A DNA stretch of 64,000 nucleotides from Vogesella sp. LIG4 (GTDB lineage Bacteria > Pseudomonadota > Gammaproteobacteria > Burkholderiales > Chromobacteriaceae), in assembly GCF_900090205.1 (NCBI RefSeq), contig NZ_LT607802.1, forward strand, positions 3,998,879-4,062,878. The letters are read 5' to 3'. The translations under genes and the position numbers were made by a program. Below, piece by piece: positions 7,439-15,810 of the stretch (the first letter of the stretch is position 1; every line of letters starts with the position of its first letter). The notes beneath the pieces were generated by a model. It was not told the origin of the DNA, searched no databases, and saw nothing but the letters and a program-made list of their open reading frames with translations.

Positions 7439-8479
7439 TCACAGCGCCTGCTCGGCCTGCCACGCCGCCACAATGTGGCTGATGGCGCGCTGCCAGTCGG
7501 CCTTTTGTGCCGGCGCCAGCCAGCTGGCTTCAAAGCTGTTGCGCACCAGTTGCACGATCTCGTCGGCGCCCAGATCCAGCGCGCGGCGGCAGGCCAGCAG
7601 GTTGTCGGCCAGGTAGCCGCCAAAGTAGGCCGGGTCGTCGGAATTCACCATCGCCACCAGGCCGGCTTCCAGCATGCGGCGCAGCGGATGCTCGACCAGA
7701 TCGGCAAACACTTTCAGCTTGATGTTGGACAGCGGGCACACCGTCAGCGGCATGCGCTCTGCGGCCAACCTTTGCACCAGCGCCGCATCTTCCAGGCTGC
7801 GCACGCCGTGGTCGATCCGGCATACCTGCAGCAGCTCCAGCGCCTCGCGCACGTAGGCGGCCGGGCCTTCCTCGCCGGCATGGGCGACGCAGGGCAACTC
7901 CAGCTCGCGGCAGCGGGCGAACAGGCGCTGGAACTTGGACGGCGGGTGGCCGGCCTCGCTGGAATCCAGCCCGAAGCCGTCGATGCCGGACAGATAGGGC
8001 ATGGCCTGCTCCAGCACGGCAAAGCCGTCTTCCTCGCTGAGGTGGCGCAGAAAACTCATGATCAGCCGCGATGTCATGCCCCACTCCGCCTCGGCGGTTT
8101 CCAGCGCCCGGCTGATGCCGTGGTAGACGGAGGCAAAGGCGATGCCGCGCGCGGTGTGGGTCTGCGGGTCGAAGAAGATCTCGGTATGCACGATGCCGTC
8201 GGCGTGCGCGCGCTGCAGGTAGGCCCAGGTCAGGTCGTAGAAATCCTGCTCGCTCTGCAGCACGCCGGCGCCGGCGTAGTACAGGTCGAGGAAGGATTGC
8301 AGATTGCCGAAGTCGTAGGCGGCGCGCAGGCTGGCGATATCGGCATACGGCAGGGTGATGCCGTTGCGCGCGGCCAGCGCGAACATCAGCTCCGGCTCCA
8401 GCGTGCCTTCGATATGCAGGTGCAGCTCGGTCTTGGGCAGTTGCGCGATCAGTGCGTCGATGGGGTGCATGGCAGACAT
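7439..8479 (-). CDS. add: Adenosine/adenine deaminase
   Basis: 346 residues. Start ATG 8479 is supported by GGAG 6 nt upstream; a second in-frame ATG sits three codons later. TELHLHIEGT carries the zinc-binding H20 and H22, HAGE lies near 199, and SDDP near 278 supplies the catalytic aspartates, all as in the adenosine deaminase superfamily. The PK.ELHLHIEGTLEPEL opening and short length match the bacterial branch (for example P. aeruginosa PA0148) reported to prefer adenine, so adenine deaminase is a real possibility despite the usual add label. It deaminates the purine for salvage in the cytosol. The 11-mer motif lies inside (7760-7770) as Leu-Ala-Ala. Confidence 0.85.
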   Translation of the reverse strand: MSAMHPIDALIAQLPKTELHLHIEGTLEPELMFALAARNGITLPYADIASLRAAYDFGNLQSFLDLYYAGAGVLQSEQDFYDLTWAYLQRAHADGIVHTEIFFDPQTHTARGIAFASVYHGISRALETAEAEWGMTSRLIMSFLRHLSEEDGFAVLEQAMPYLSGIDGFGLDSSEAGHPPSKFQRLFARCRELELPCVAHAGEEGPAAYVREALELLQVCRIDHGVRSLEDAALVQRLAAERMPLTVCPLSNIKLKVFADLVEHPLRRMLEAGLVAMVNSDDPAYFGGYLADNLLACRRALDLGADEIVQLVRNSFEASWLAPAQKADWQRAISHIVAAWQAEQAL

Positions 8480-8553
8480 GGGTAGCTCCGGGCAGGTTGG
8501 CCGCAGGCGGCGGTGCGCTTTGAGCATGGTGCAAAGCGGCGGGCAGGAAAAGC

Positions 8554-8580
8554 AAAAAGCCCCGATTGCTCGGGGCTTTT
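8554..8580 (-). terminator. Terminator of the tRNA-Ser pair
   Basis: AAAAGCCCCGA and TCGGGGCTTTT flank a short loop, with T-rich sequence beyond on the minus strand, directly 3' of the second tRNA. A strong Rho-independent terminator. Confidence 0.85.
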
Positions 8581-8587
8581 CACATTC

Positions 8588-8678
8588 TGGCGGAGAGGGG
8601 GGGATTCGAACCCCCGTCAGGGTATTACCCTGAACACGCTTTCCAGGCGTGCGACTTAAACCACTCATCCACCTCTCC
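8588..8678 (-). tRNA. tRNA-Ser(GGA), copy 2 of tandem pair
   Basis: 91 nt including an encoded CCA. The acceptor stem GGAGAGG/CCTCTCC, the anticodon arm CACGC-CTGGAAA-GCGTG with anticodon GGA, a long variable arm (CAGGGTAATACCCTG) and GGTTCGAATCC in the T arm make this a class II serine tRNA reading UCC/UCU. The sequence is identical to the copy at 8735-8825, from which it is separated by 56 nt. Confidence 0.97.
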
Positions 8679-8702
8679 AGAATTCTATAAAACCGAATTT
8701 TT

Positions 8703-8725
8703 AAAGCCGGTTTGAAACCGGCTTT
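8703..8725 (-). repeat. Hairpin in the tRNA spacer
   Basis: AAAGCCGGTTT and AAACCGGCTTT form an 11-bp perfect stem with a 1-nt loop between the two tRNA genes. There is no T-run after it on the minus strand, so a processing signal for the dimeric precursor is more likely than termination. Confidence 0.55.
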
Positions 8726-8734
8726 GAGGCAATC

Positions 8735-8825
8735 TGGCGGAGAGGGGGGGATTCGAACCCCCGTCAGGGTATTACCCTGAACACGCTTTCCAGGCGTGCG
8801 ACTTAAACCACTCATCCACCTCTCC
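8735..8825 (-). tRNA. tRNA-Ser(GGA), copy 1 of tandem pair
   Basis: The first transcribed of two identical 91-nt class II serine tRNAs with encoded CCA and anticodon GGA. A promoter with a GC-rich discriminator lies about 50 nt upstream (8874-8902), so both copies are probably made from one precursor. Confidence 0.97.
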
Positions 8826-8873
8826 AGATGGCTTTGACAACGGCGCTAGGCGTTTCGTCGTCAGAGGCTGCGC

Positions 8874-8902
8874 ATTCTAGGGGAGGCTCCCCATATTGGC
8901 AA
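8874..8902 (-). promoter_or_regulatory. Sigma70 promoter of the tRNA-Ser pair
   Basis: On the minus strand TTGCCA, a 17-nt spacer and TAGAAT are followed by a GC-rich discriminator (GCGC). This is the arrangement of stable-RNA promoters subject to stringent control. Confidence 0.75.
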
Positions 8903-9066
8903 GCTTTTTTGCAGAAAAATGCACATCGGGCAGCACCTTGCGGCCAACCCTGCGCCACACCGGCAACAGCCTTCGTGGCAAGCACTTGATCCGGCAGGCA
9001 AAGCCCAGGCTGGCGGCCGATCAGGTAGAATCCACCTGTTAACTTACAACAAGCTGTTTTCAAGCC

Positions 9067-10659
9067 ATGCGTATCGCTCTTGCCCAGTTCAACCCGGTGG
9101 TGGGTGACATCCCCGGCAACACCCAGAAGATTCTCGACCTCGCCCATGCCGCCATGGCGCAGGGTGCCGACATACTGGTCACCCCGGAGCTGGCGCTCAC
9201 CGGCTACAGCCCGGAAGACCTGCTGCTGCGCGACCAGTTCTATCGCGACATCGCCCGCGGCCTGGACGCGCTGGAGATGCTGGACGGCATCACTCTGGTG
9301 ATCGGCCACCCGGTGAAGCTGGGCAACGAGCGCTTCAACGCCGCCACCGTGCTGCGCGACGGCCACCGACTGGGCCAGTATCACAAGATGCTGCTGCCGA
9401 ATAACGAAGTATTCGATGAATGCCGCTACTTCACCCCCGGCGCCGCGCCGCTGGTATTCGAGCAGAACGGCGTGCAGGTGGGCGTGCTGATCTGCGAAGA
9501 CGTGTGGTCGGTGGAGCCGGCGGCGGAAACCGCCGATGCCGGCGCGCAGGTGATCGTGTCGCTGAACGCCTCGCCGTTCCACCGCAACAAGATCGCCACC
9601 CGCCACGAAGTGCTGCGCTACCGCGTGGAAGAAACCGGCGTGCCGATGGCCTACGTCAACCTCACCGGCGGCCAGGACGAACTGGTGTTCGACGGCGGCT
9701 CCTTCGCCCTCAACCAGGCCGGCGACGTGGTGGCGCAGGCCGCCGCCTATGACGACGAGCTGCTGCTGCTGGACGTGATCGACGGCGACATCGCCGCTGC
9801 CCCGGTTGCCGCGCTGCCGGACGAGCTGGAAAGTATCTACCGCGCGCTGGTGGTGGGCGTGCGCGACTACATCGGCAAGAACCGCTTCCCCGGCGCCCTG
9901 CTCGGCCTGTCCGGCGGCATCGATTCCGCGCTGACACTGGCGGTGGCGGTAGACGCGCTGGGCGCCGACAAGGTGCACGCGGTGATGATGCCCTCGCGCT
10001 ACACCGCCGACATCAGCGTGGAGGACAGCCGCGACATGATCGCCCGCCTGGGCGTGAAGTACGACGAAATCGAAATCTGGCCGATGTACGAAAGCTTCAT
10101 GCAGGCACTGGCGCCCTCCTTTGCTGGCCTGGATGCCGACACCACCGAGGAAAACCTGCAGGCGCGCATCCGCGGCACCCTGCTGATGGCACTGTCCAAC
10201 AAGAGCGGCAAGCTGGTGCTGACCACCGGCAACAAGTCGGAAATGACCACCGGCTACTGCACGCTGTACGGCGACATGGCCGGCGGCTTCGCGGTGCTGA
10301 AGGACGTGGCCAAGACCCTGGTGTTCGCGCTGTGCCGCTGGCGCAATACCGTGGGCGACGTGATTCCGGAGCGGATCATCACCCGCCCGCCGTCCGCCGA
10401 ACTGCGCCCGGACCAGAAAGACCAGGACAGCCTGCCGCCGTACGAGGTGCTGGACGCCATCATGGAGCGCTACGTGGAAGGCAACCAGTCCGCCGCCGAC
10501 ATTGTGGCCGCCGGTTTTGCCGAAGCGGACGTGAACAAGGTGGTGCGGCTATTGAAGATCAACGAATACAAGCGCCGCCAGGCGCCGGTAGGCCCGCGCA
10601 TCACCCACCGCGGCTTCGGCAAGGACTGGCGCTACCCGATCACCAACCGCTTCATGTAA
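9067..10659 (+). CDS. nadE: Glutamine-dependent NAD+ synthase
   Basis: 530 residues, two domains. The N-terminal nitrilase-fold glutaminase has a visible triad (E41 in VTPELALTGY, K107 in YHKMLLP, C142 in LICEDVW). The C-terminal synthetase has the ATP-pyrophosphatase loop LSGGIDSA near 281-288. It makes NAD+ from deamido-NAD+ and ATP, using glutamine as ammonia source. The length is normal for the bacterial two-domain form. It is followed by an inverted pair of the 11-mer motif (10671-10697) and then lolA. Confidence 0.95.
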   Translation: MRIALAQFNPVVGDIPGNTQKILDLAHAAMAQGADILVTPELALTGYSPEDLLLRDQFYRDIARGLDALEMLDGITLVIGHPVKLGNERFNAATVLRDGHRLGQYHKMLLPNNEVFDECRYFTPGAAPLVFEQNGVQVGVLICEDVWSVEPAAETADAGAQVIVSLNASPFHRNKIATRHEVLRYRVEETGVPMAYVNLTGGQDELVFDGGSFALNQAGDVVAQAAAYDDELLLLDVIDGDIAAAPVAALPDELESIYRALVVGVRDYIGKNRFPGALLGLSGGIDSALTLAVAVDALGADKVHAVMMPSRYTADISVEDSRDMIARLGVKYDEIEIWPMYESFMQALAPSFAGLDADTTEENLQARIRGTLLMALSNKSGKLVLTTGNKSEMTTGYCTLYGDMAGGFAVLKDVAKTLVFALCRWRNTVGDVIPERIITRPPSAELRPDQKDQDSLPPYEVLDAIMERYVEGNQSAADIVAAGFAEADVNKVVRLLKINEYKRRQAPVGPRITHRGFGKDWRYPITNRFM

Positions 10660-10670
10660 GCGGCGGCGGC

Positions 10671-10697
10671 AAGGTTGGCCGCAGGCTTGCGGCCAAC
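10671..10697. terminator. Inverted pair of the 11-mer motif downstream of nadE
   Basis: AAGGTTGGCCGCA (10671-10683) and TGCGGCCAAC (10688-10697) give a 10-bp perfect stem with a 4-nt loop, 12 nt after the nadE stop. There is no T-run. The second copy ends in G instead of the motif's final C. Confidence 0.6.
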
Positions 10698-10780
10698 GTC
10701 ACGCATTCGTTAACAAAAGTGCACGAACAGTCACCGGGAAGCATGGTCAGATTCGGGACCGTTTCACCGACAGGAACCTC

Positions 10781-11386
10781 ATGAAAGCATTCGCCAGTCT
10801 CGCGCTGTGCTGCGCGCTGATCGCCCCGGCCAACGCCGCCGCCATCCCGCAGCTCAAGGCCTTTGTTGCCGGCACCAAGACCCTTTCCGCCAGCTTCAGC
10901 CAGACCGTGACCAGCAAGAACGGCCAGGAAAAAGCCAGCGGCCAGATGGAAATCCAGCGCCCCGGCAAGCTGCGCTGGACCTACACCCAGCCCTACGAGC
11001 AGCTGATCGTCGGCGACGGCAAGACACTGTGGGTGTACGACAAGGAGCTGGCGCAGATCACCAAGCGCAACCAGGGCAGCACCCTGGGCAGCAGCCCGGC
11101 GGCACTGCTGGCCGGCAGCAATGCCATCGAGCGTGACTACCTGCTGCGCGAGGTAGGCAGCCAGGGCCAGGTGGAATGGCTGGCCGCCACCCCGCGCAAG
11201 GCCGACAACACCTTCGAAGGCATCAAGATGGGCTTCACCGCCAACCAGCTGGTGGAGATGGAACTCACCGACAGCTTCGGCAACGTCACCCGCATCAGCT
11301 TCAGCAACATCAAGAAGAACCCGCCGCTGGCTGCCGGCCACTTCAGCTTCACCCCGCCCAAGGGCGTGGACGTGGTCAGCGAGTAA
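10781..11386 (+). CDS. lolA: Outer-membrane lipoprotein carrier protein LolA
   Basis: 201 residues with an N-terminal signal peptide (MKAFASLALCCALIAPANAA, cleavage near residue 20). The periplasmic body carries the LolA pattern S-A-S-F-S-Q near the start, G-Q-M-E-I-Q-R-P-G-K-L-R-W and Q-L-I-V-G-D-G-K-T-L-W-V-Y-D. LolA accepts lipoproteins from LolCDE and passes them to LolB. rarA starts 3 nt after the stop; lolA-rarA-serS order is common in proteobacteria. Confidence 0.95.
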   Translation: MKAFASLALCCALIAPANAAAIPQLKAFVAGTKTLSASFSQTVTSKNGQEKASGQMEIQRPGKLRWTYTQPYEQLIVGDGKTLWVYDKELAQITKRNQGSTLGSSPAALLAGSNAIERDYLLREVGSQGQVEWLAATPRKADNTFEGIKMGFTANQLVEMELTDSFGNVTRISFSNIKKNPPLAAGHFSFTPPKGVDVVSE

Positions 11387-11389
11387 GCC

Positions 11390-12697
11390 ATGGACCTGTT
11401 TGCGCGCGAGCCGGTAAAACCGCTGGCCGAAGCCATGCGGCCAACCTCGCTGGATGAAGTCATCGGCCAGCAGCACCTGATCGGCGCCGGCAAGCCGCTG
11501 CGGCTGGCGGTGGAAGCACAGGTGCCGCACTCCATGATCCTGTGGGGGCCGCCCGGCGTGGGCAAGACCACGCTGGCGCGCATCCTGGCGGGTGCCTTCG
11601 ACGCCGAGTTCATCCCGCTGTCGGCGGTGCTGTCCGGGGTGAAGGAAATCCGCGAGGCAGTGGAGCGCGCCCATGCCACGCTGCAGCAGAGCGGGCGGCG
11701 CACCATCCTGTTCGTCGACGAGGTGCACCGCTTCAACAAGAGCCAGCAGGATGCCTTCCTGCCGTTCGTGGAATCCGGCCTGCTCACCTTCATCGGCGCC
11801 ACAACCGAGAACCCCTCGTTCGAAGTCAACGCCGCGCTGCTGTCGCGCGCCCAGGTCTACGTGCTGAAATCGCTGGAGAGCGCCGACCTGCTGGCGCTGC
11901 TGCAGCGGGTGCAGGCCAGCGGCCGGCTGGACGGCATCAGCTTTGCCGACGGCGCCGCCGAGGCGCTGGCCGGCTACGCCGACGGCGACGCGCGCCGCTT
12001 CCTCAACCTGCTGGAGCAGACCATCACCGCCGCGCGCGCGCGCAAGATCGCCAGTGTGGCGGCCGACTTCCTGGCCGAGGTGCTCACCGTCAGCGCCCGC
12101 CGCTTCGACAAGGGCGGCGACAACTTCTACGACCAGATCTCCGCGCTGCACAAATCGGTGCGCGGCTCGCACCCGGACGCCGCGCTGTACTGGCTGACAC
12201 GCATGCTGGACGGCGGCGCCGACCCGCGCTACCTGGCGCGACGCATCGTGCGCATGGCGTGGGAAGACATCGGCCTGGCCGACCCGCGCGCCATGCAGAT
12301 CGCCAATGACGCCGCCGCCACCTACGAACGGCTGGGCAGCCCGGAAGGCGAACTGGCGCTGGCGCAGGCGGTGATCTACCTGGCGGTGGCGGCCAAGAGC
12401 AACGCCGGCTACATGGCCTACAACCAGGCCCGCGCCTTCGTGAAGCAGGACAAGAGCCGCGAAGTGCCGGTGCACCTGCGTAACGCCCCCACCAGGCTGA
12501 TGCAGGAGCTGGGCTACGGCCACGACTACCGCTACGCCCACGACGAGCCGCACGGCTACGCCGCCGGCGAAACCTACTTCCCCGACGGCATGGACGAACC
12601 CGGCTGGTACCAGCCAGTGCCACGCGGCCTGGAGAGCAAGATCGCCGACAAACTGGCCTTCCTGCGCCAGCTGGACGAGGACGCCGGCAAGGAATGA
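11390..12697 (+). CDS. rarA: Replication-associated recombination protein A (RarA/MgsA), AAA+ ATPase
   Basis: 435 residues. Walker A GPPGVGKTT is near 53-61, Walker B FVDEVHRF near 108-115 and sensor 1 GATTENPSF near 136-144. The clamp-loader-like C-terminal domain includes SVRGSHPDAALYWLTRML, highly typical of RarA. The protein acts at stalled replication forks with SSB. It starts 3 nt after lolA, without room for its own promoter. The 11-mer motif is read here as Arg-Pro-Thr (AMRPTSLDE) within the conserved N-terminal segment. Confidence 0.95.
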   Translation: MDLFAREPVKPLAEAMRPTSLDEVIGQQHLIGAGKPLRLAVEAQVPHSMILWGPPGVGKTTLARILAGAFDAEFIPLSAVLSGVKEIREAVERAHATLQQSGRRTILFVDEVHRFNKSQQDAFLPFVESGLLTFIGATTENPSFEVNAALLSRAQVYVLKSLESADLLALLQRVQASGRLDGISFADGAAEALAGYADGDARRFLNLLEQTITAARARKIASVAADFLAEVLTVSARRFDKGGDNFYDQISALHKSVRGSHPDAALYWLTRMLDGGADPRYLARRIVRMAWEDIGLADPRAMQIANDAAATYERLGSPEGELALAQAVIYLAVAAKSNAGYMAYNQARAFVKQDKSREVPVHLRNAPTRLMQELGYGHDYRYAHDEPHGYAAGETYFPDGMDEPGWYQPVPRGLESKIADKLAFLRQLDEDAGKE

Positions 12698-12721
12698 AGC
12701 CGCTGCGCTAGCGCAGCGGCT
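12698..12721. terminator. Perfect 24-bp palindrome after rarA
   Basis: AGCCGCTGCGCT/AGCGCAGCGGCT immediately follows the rarA stop. It can form a very stable stem but lacks a T-run. A single 11-mer motif follows at 12780-12790. Confidence 0.5.
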
Positions 12722-12944
12722 GCACAGCGCAAAGCCGCATCGAACACCAGCACCACCACGGCACCCGACTCCCCGCCAAGGTTGGCCGCACGTGCGCGAA
12801 ACGGGACAAACCCCGCCGCAAACCATTACACTTGCGTAGTTCGCGCCCTGATCGGCGCAGCCGGTGCTCAACCGGCGGCAAGACTTGCCCCGTTCGCCCA
12901 CGGCGGGCGGCAGATATCACAAAATTCAAGAACACAGGATTTGA

Positions 12945-14234
<1,290 letters not shown>

Positions 14235-14244
14235 TACTTGCTCA

Positions 14245-14272
14245 TAAGGTTGGCCGCATGCGGCCAACCTTA
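14245..14272. terminator. Perfect 28-bp palindrome formed by two abutting 11-mer motifs after serS
   Basis: TAAGGTTGGCCGCA directly joins TGCGGCCAACCTTA with no loop bases between them, 10 nt after the serS stop. It is the cleanest head-to-head motif pair in the window and a probable terminator or transcript 3' end. Confidence 0.7.
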
Positions 14273-14284
14273 GCCGCGCAATGC

Positions 14285-14314
14285 AAAACGGGCCTCTGCA
14301 TGCAGAGGCCCGTT
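14285..14314 (-). terminator. Terminator of fdhA
   Basis: AACGGGCCTCTGCA/TGCAGAGGCCCGTT (14287-14314) is a perfect palindrome followed on the minus strand by TT, just 3' of fdhA. Confidence 0.75.
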
Positions 14315-14332
14315 GTCATGCTGCCTGCCGGT

Positions 14333-15529
14333 TTATGCCAGCTGCAGCGTGTTGTGCGGGTCGATCACGAATTTCTTCGGCGCGCCGCCATCGAAGGCGC
14401 GGTAGCCTTCCGGTGCCTGGTCCAGCGTGATGATTTCCACGTTGACGATGTCGGCAATCGGCAGGCGGTCCCACAGAATCGCCTGCATCAGGTTGCGGTT
14501 GTACTTCATCACCGGGGTCTGGCCGGTGTGGAAGCTGTGCGACTTGGCCCAGCCGAGGCCGAAGCGGATGCTCAGGCTGCCCTTCTTGGCTGCCGCGTCC
14601 ACTGCGCCCGGGTCGTCGGTCACGTACAGGCCGGGGATGCCGATGCCGCCGGCTACCTTGGTGATTTCCATCAGCGAGTTCAGCACCGTGGCCGGCGCTT
14701 CCTCATGGCTGCCGGCACCGTGGCCGCGTGCCTCGAAGCCGACGCAATCCACCGCGCAATCCACTTCCGGCGAGCCCAGCAGGGCGGCGATCTGTTCGCC
14801 CAGGGTGGCGTCCAGCGACAGGTCCACGGTTTCGAAGCCTACCGCGCGGGCATGTGCCAGGCGGTCGGCGTTCATGTCGCCCACGATCACCACCGCGGCA
14901 CCCAGCAGGCGCGCGGAGGCGGCAGCTGCCAGGCCCACCGGGCCGGCACCGGCCACGTACACGCTGGCGCCCGGCTTCACGCCGGCCATTACCGCGCCGT
15001 GGTAGCCGGTAGGCAGAATGTCGGACAGGCAGGTCAGGTCGCGGATCTTGGCCATGGCGCGATCCTTGTCCGGGAACTTCAGCAGGTTGAAGTCGGCGTA
15101 CGGCACCATCACGTATTCGGACTGGCCGCCGATCCAGCCGCCCATGTCCACGTAGCCGTAGGCGCCACCGGCGCGCGCCGGGTTCACGTTCAGGCACACG
15201 CCGGTATGCTGGTCCTTGCAGGTGGTGCAGCGGCCGCAGGCCACGTTGAACGGCACCGACACCAGGTCGCCCACTTGCAGGGTTTCCACGTCATGGCCAA
15301 CCTCGATCACCACGCCGGTGATTTCGTGGCCCAGCACCAGGCCGATCGGCGCGGTAGTCCGGCCGCGCACCATGTGCTGGTCGGAACCGCAGATATTGGT
15401 GGTAACCACCTTCAGAATCACACCGTGGCCGATTGCGCGTCCGCGCGGGTCCACCATGCGCGGATCATCGATCTCGCGCACTTCGACCTTACCAGGCCCC
15501 ATATACACCACACCGCGATTGTTGCTCAT
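14333..15529 (-). CDS. fdhA: Glutathione-independent formaldehyde dehydrogenase
   Basis: 398 residues from ATG 15529, which has GGAG 7 nt upstream; longer in-frame extensions lack support. It is a zinc-dependent medium-chain dehydrogenase. Catalytic zinc ligands are C47 and H68 (ICGSDQH, GHE). Structural zinc cysteines are C98, C101, C104 and C112 in CGRCTTC...C. The GAGPVGLAAAASARLLGA NAD-binding loop is intact. Length and ligand spacing match the Pseudomonas putida enzyme (399 aa), which oxidises formaldehyde to formate with tightly bound NAD and no glutathione. It is monocistronic, with its own terminator. Confidence 0.92.
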   Translation of the reverse strand: MSNNRGVVYMGPGKVEVREIDDPRMVDPRGRAIGHGVILKVVTTNICGSDQHMVRGRTTAPIGLVLGHEITGVVIEVGHDVETLQVGDLVSVPFNVACGRCTTCKDQHTGVCLNVNPARAGGAYGYVDMGGWIGGQSEYVMVPYADFNLLKFPDKDRAMAKIRDLTCLSDILPTGYHGAVMAGVKPGASVYVAGAGPVGLAAAASARLLGAAVVIVGDMNADRLAHARAVGFETVDLSLDATLGEQIAALLGSPEVDCAVDCVGFEARGHGAGSHEEAPATVLNSLMEITKVAGGIGIPGLYVTDDPGAVDAAAKKGSLSIRFGLGWAKSHSFHTGQTPVMKYNRNLMQAILWDRLPIADIVNVEIITLDQAPEGYRAFDGGAPKKFVIDPHNTLQLA

Positions 15530-15810
15530 TGCATGTCTCCGCTTTGTTCGATGGGTAGTGACTGACAGCGGCGGCCCTGGCTTGCAGGGTGGCGCCGGCA
15601 CGGCACGGGCTGTGCCGCGTCCGCGAGACTACCTGCCCGACATGGGCAGCAAACGCGTGGAAAACGGTGTGGATCGGTCGTCAGGCGACATCCTTGCCAC
15701 AGGCGACGCCGGCAGGTACAAAACCGCCGCCTCGGGCGGGGACAGTGCAACAAAAAGGCGACAATGGCGCCCGGCAAAAGCGGGCAAGCCCTTGTTTTTA
15801 CAGCCGGCGG

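Noticed and set aside
8555..8815. Coding extension of the deaminase through the tRNA genes
   Set aside because: The frame merely runs across two tRNA genes; the start at 8479 has a Shine-Dalgarno.
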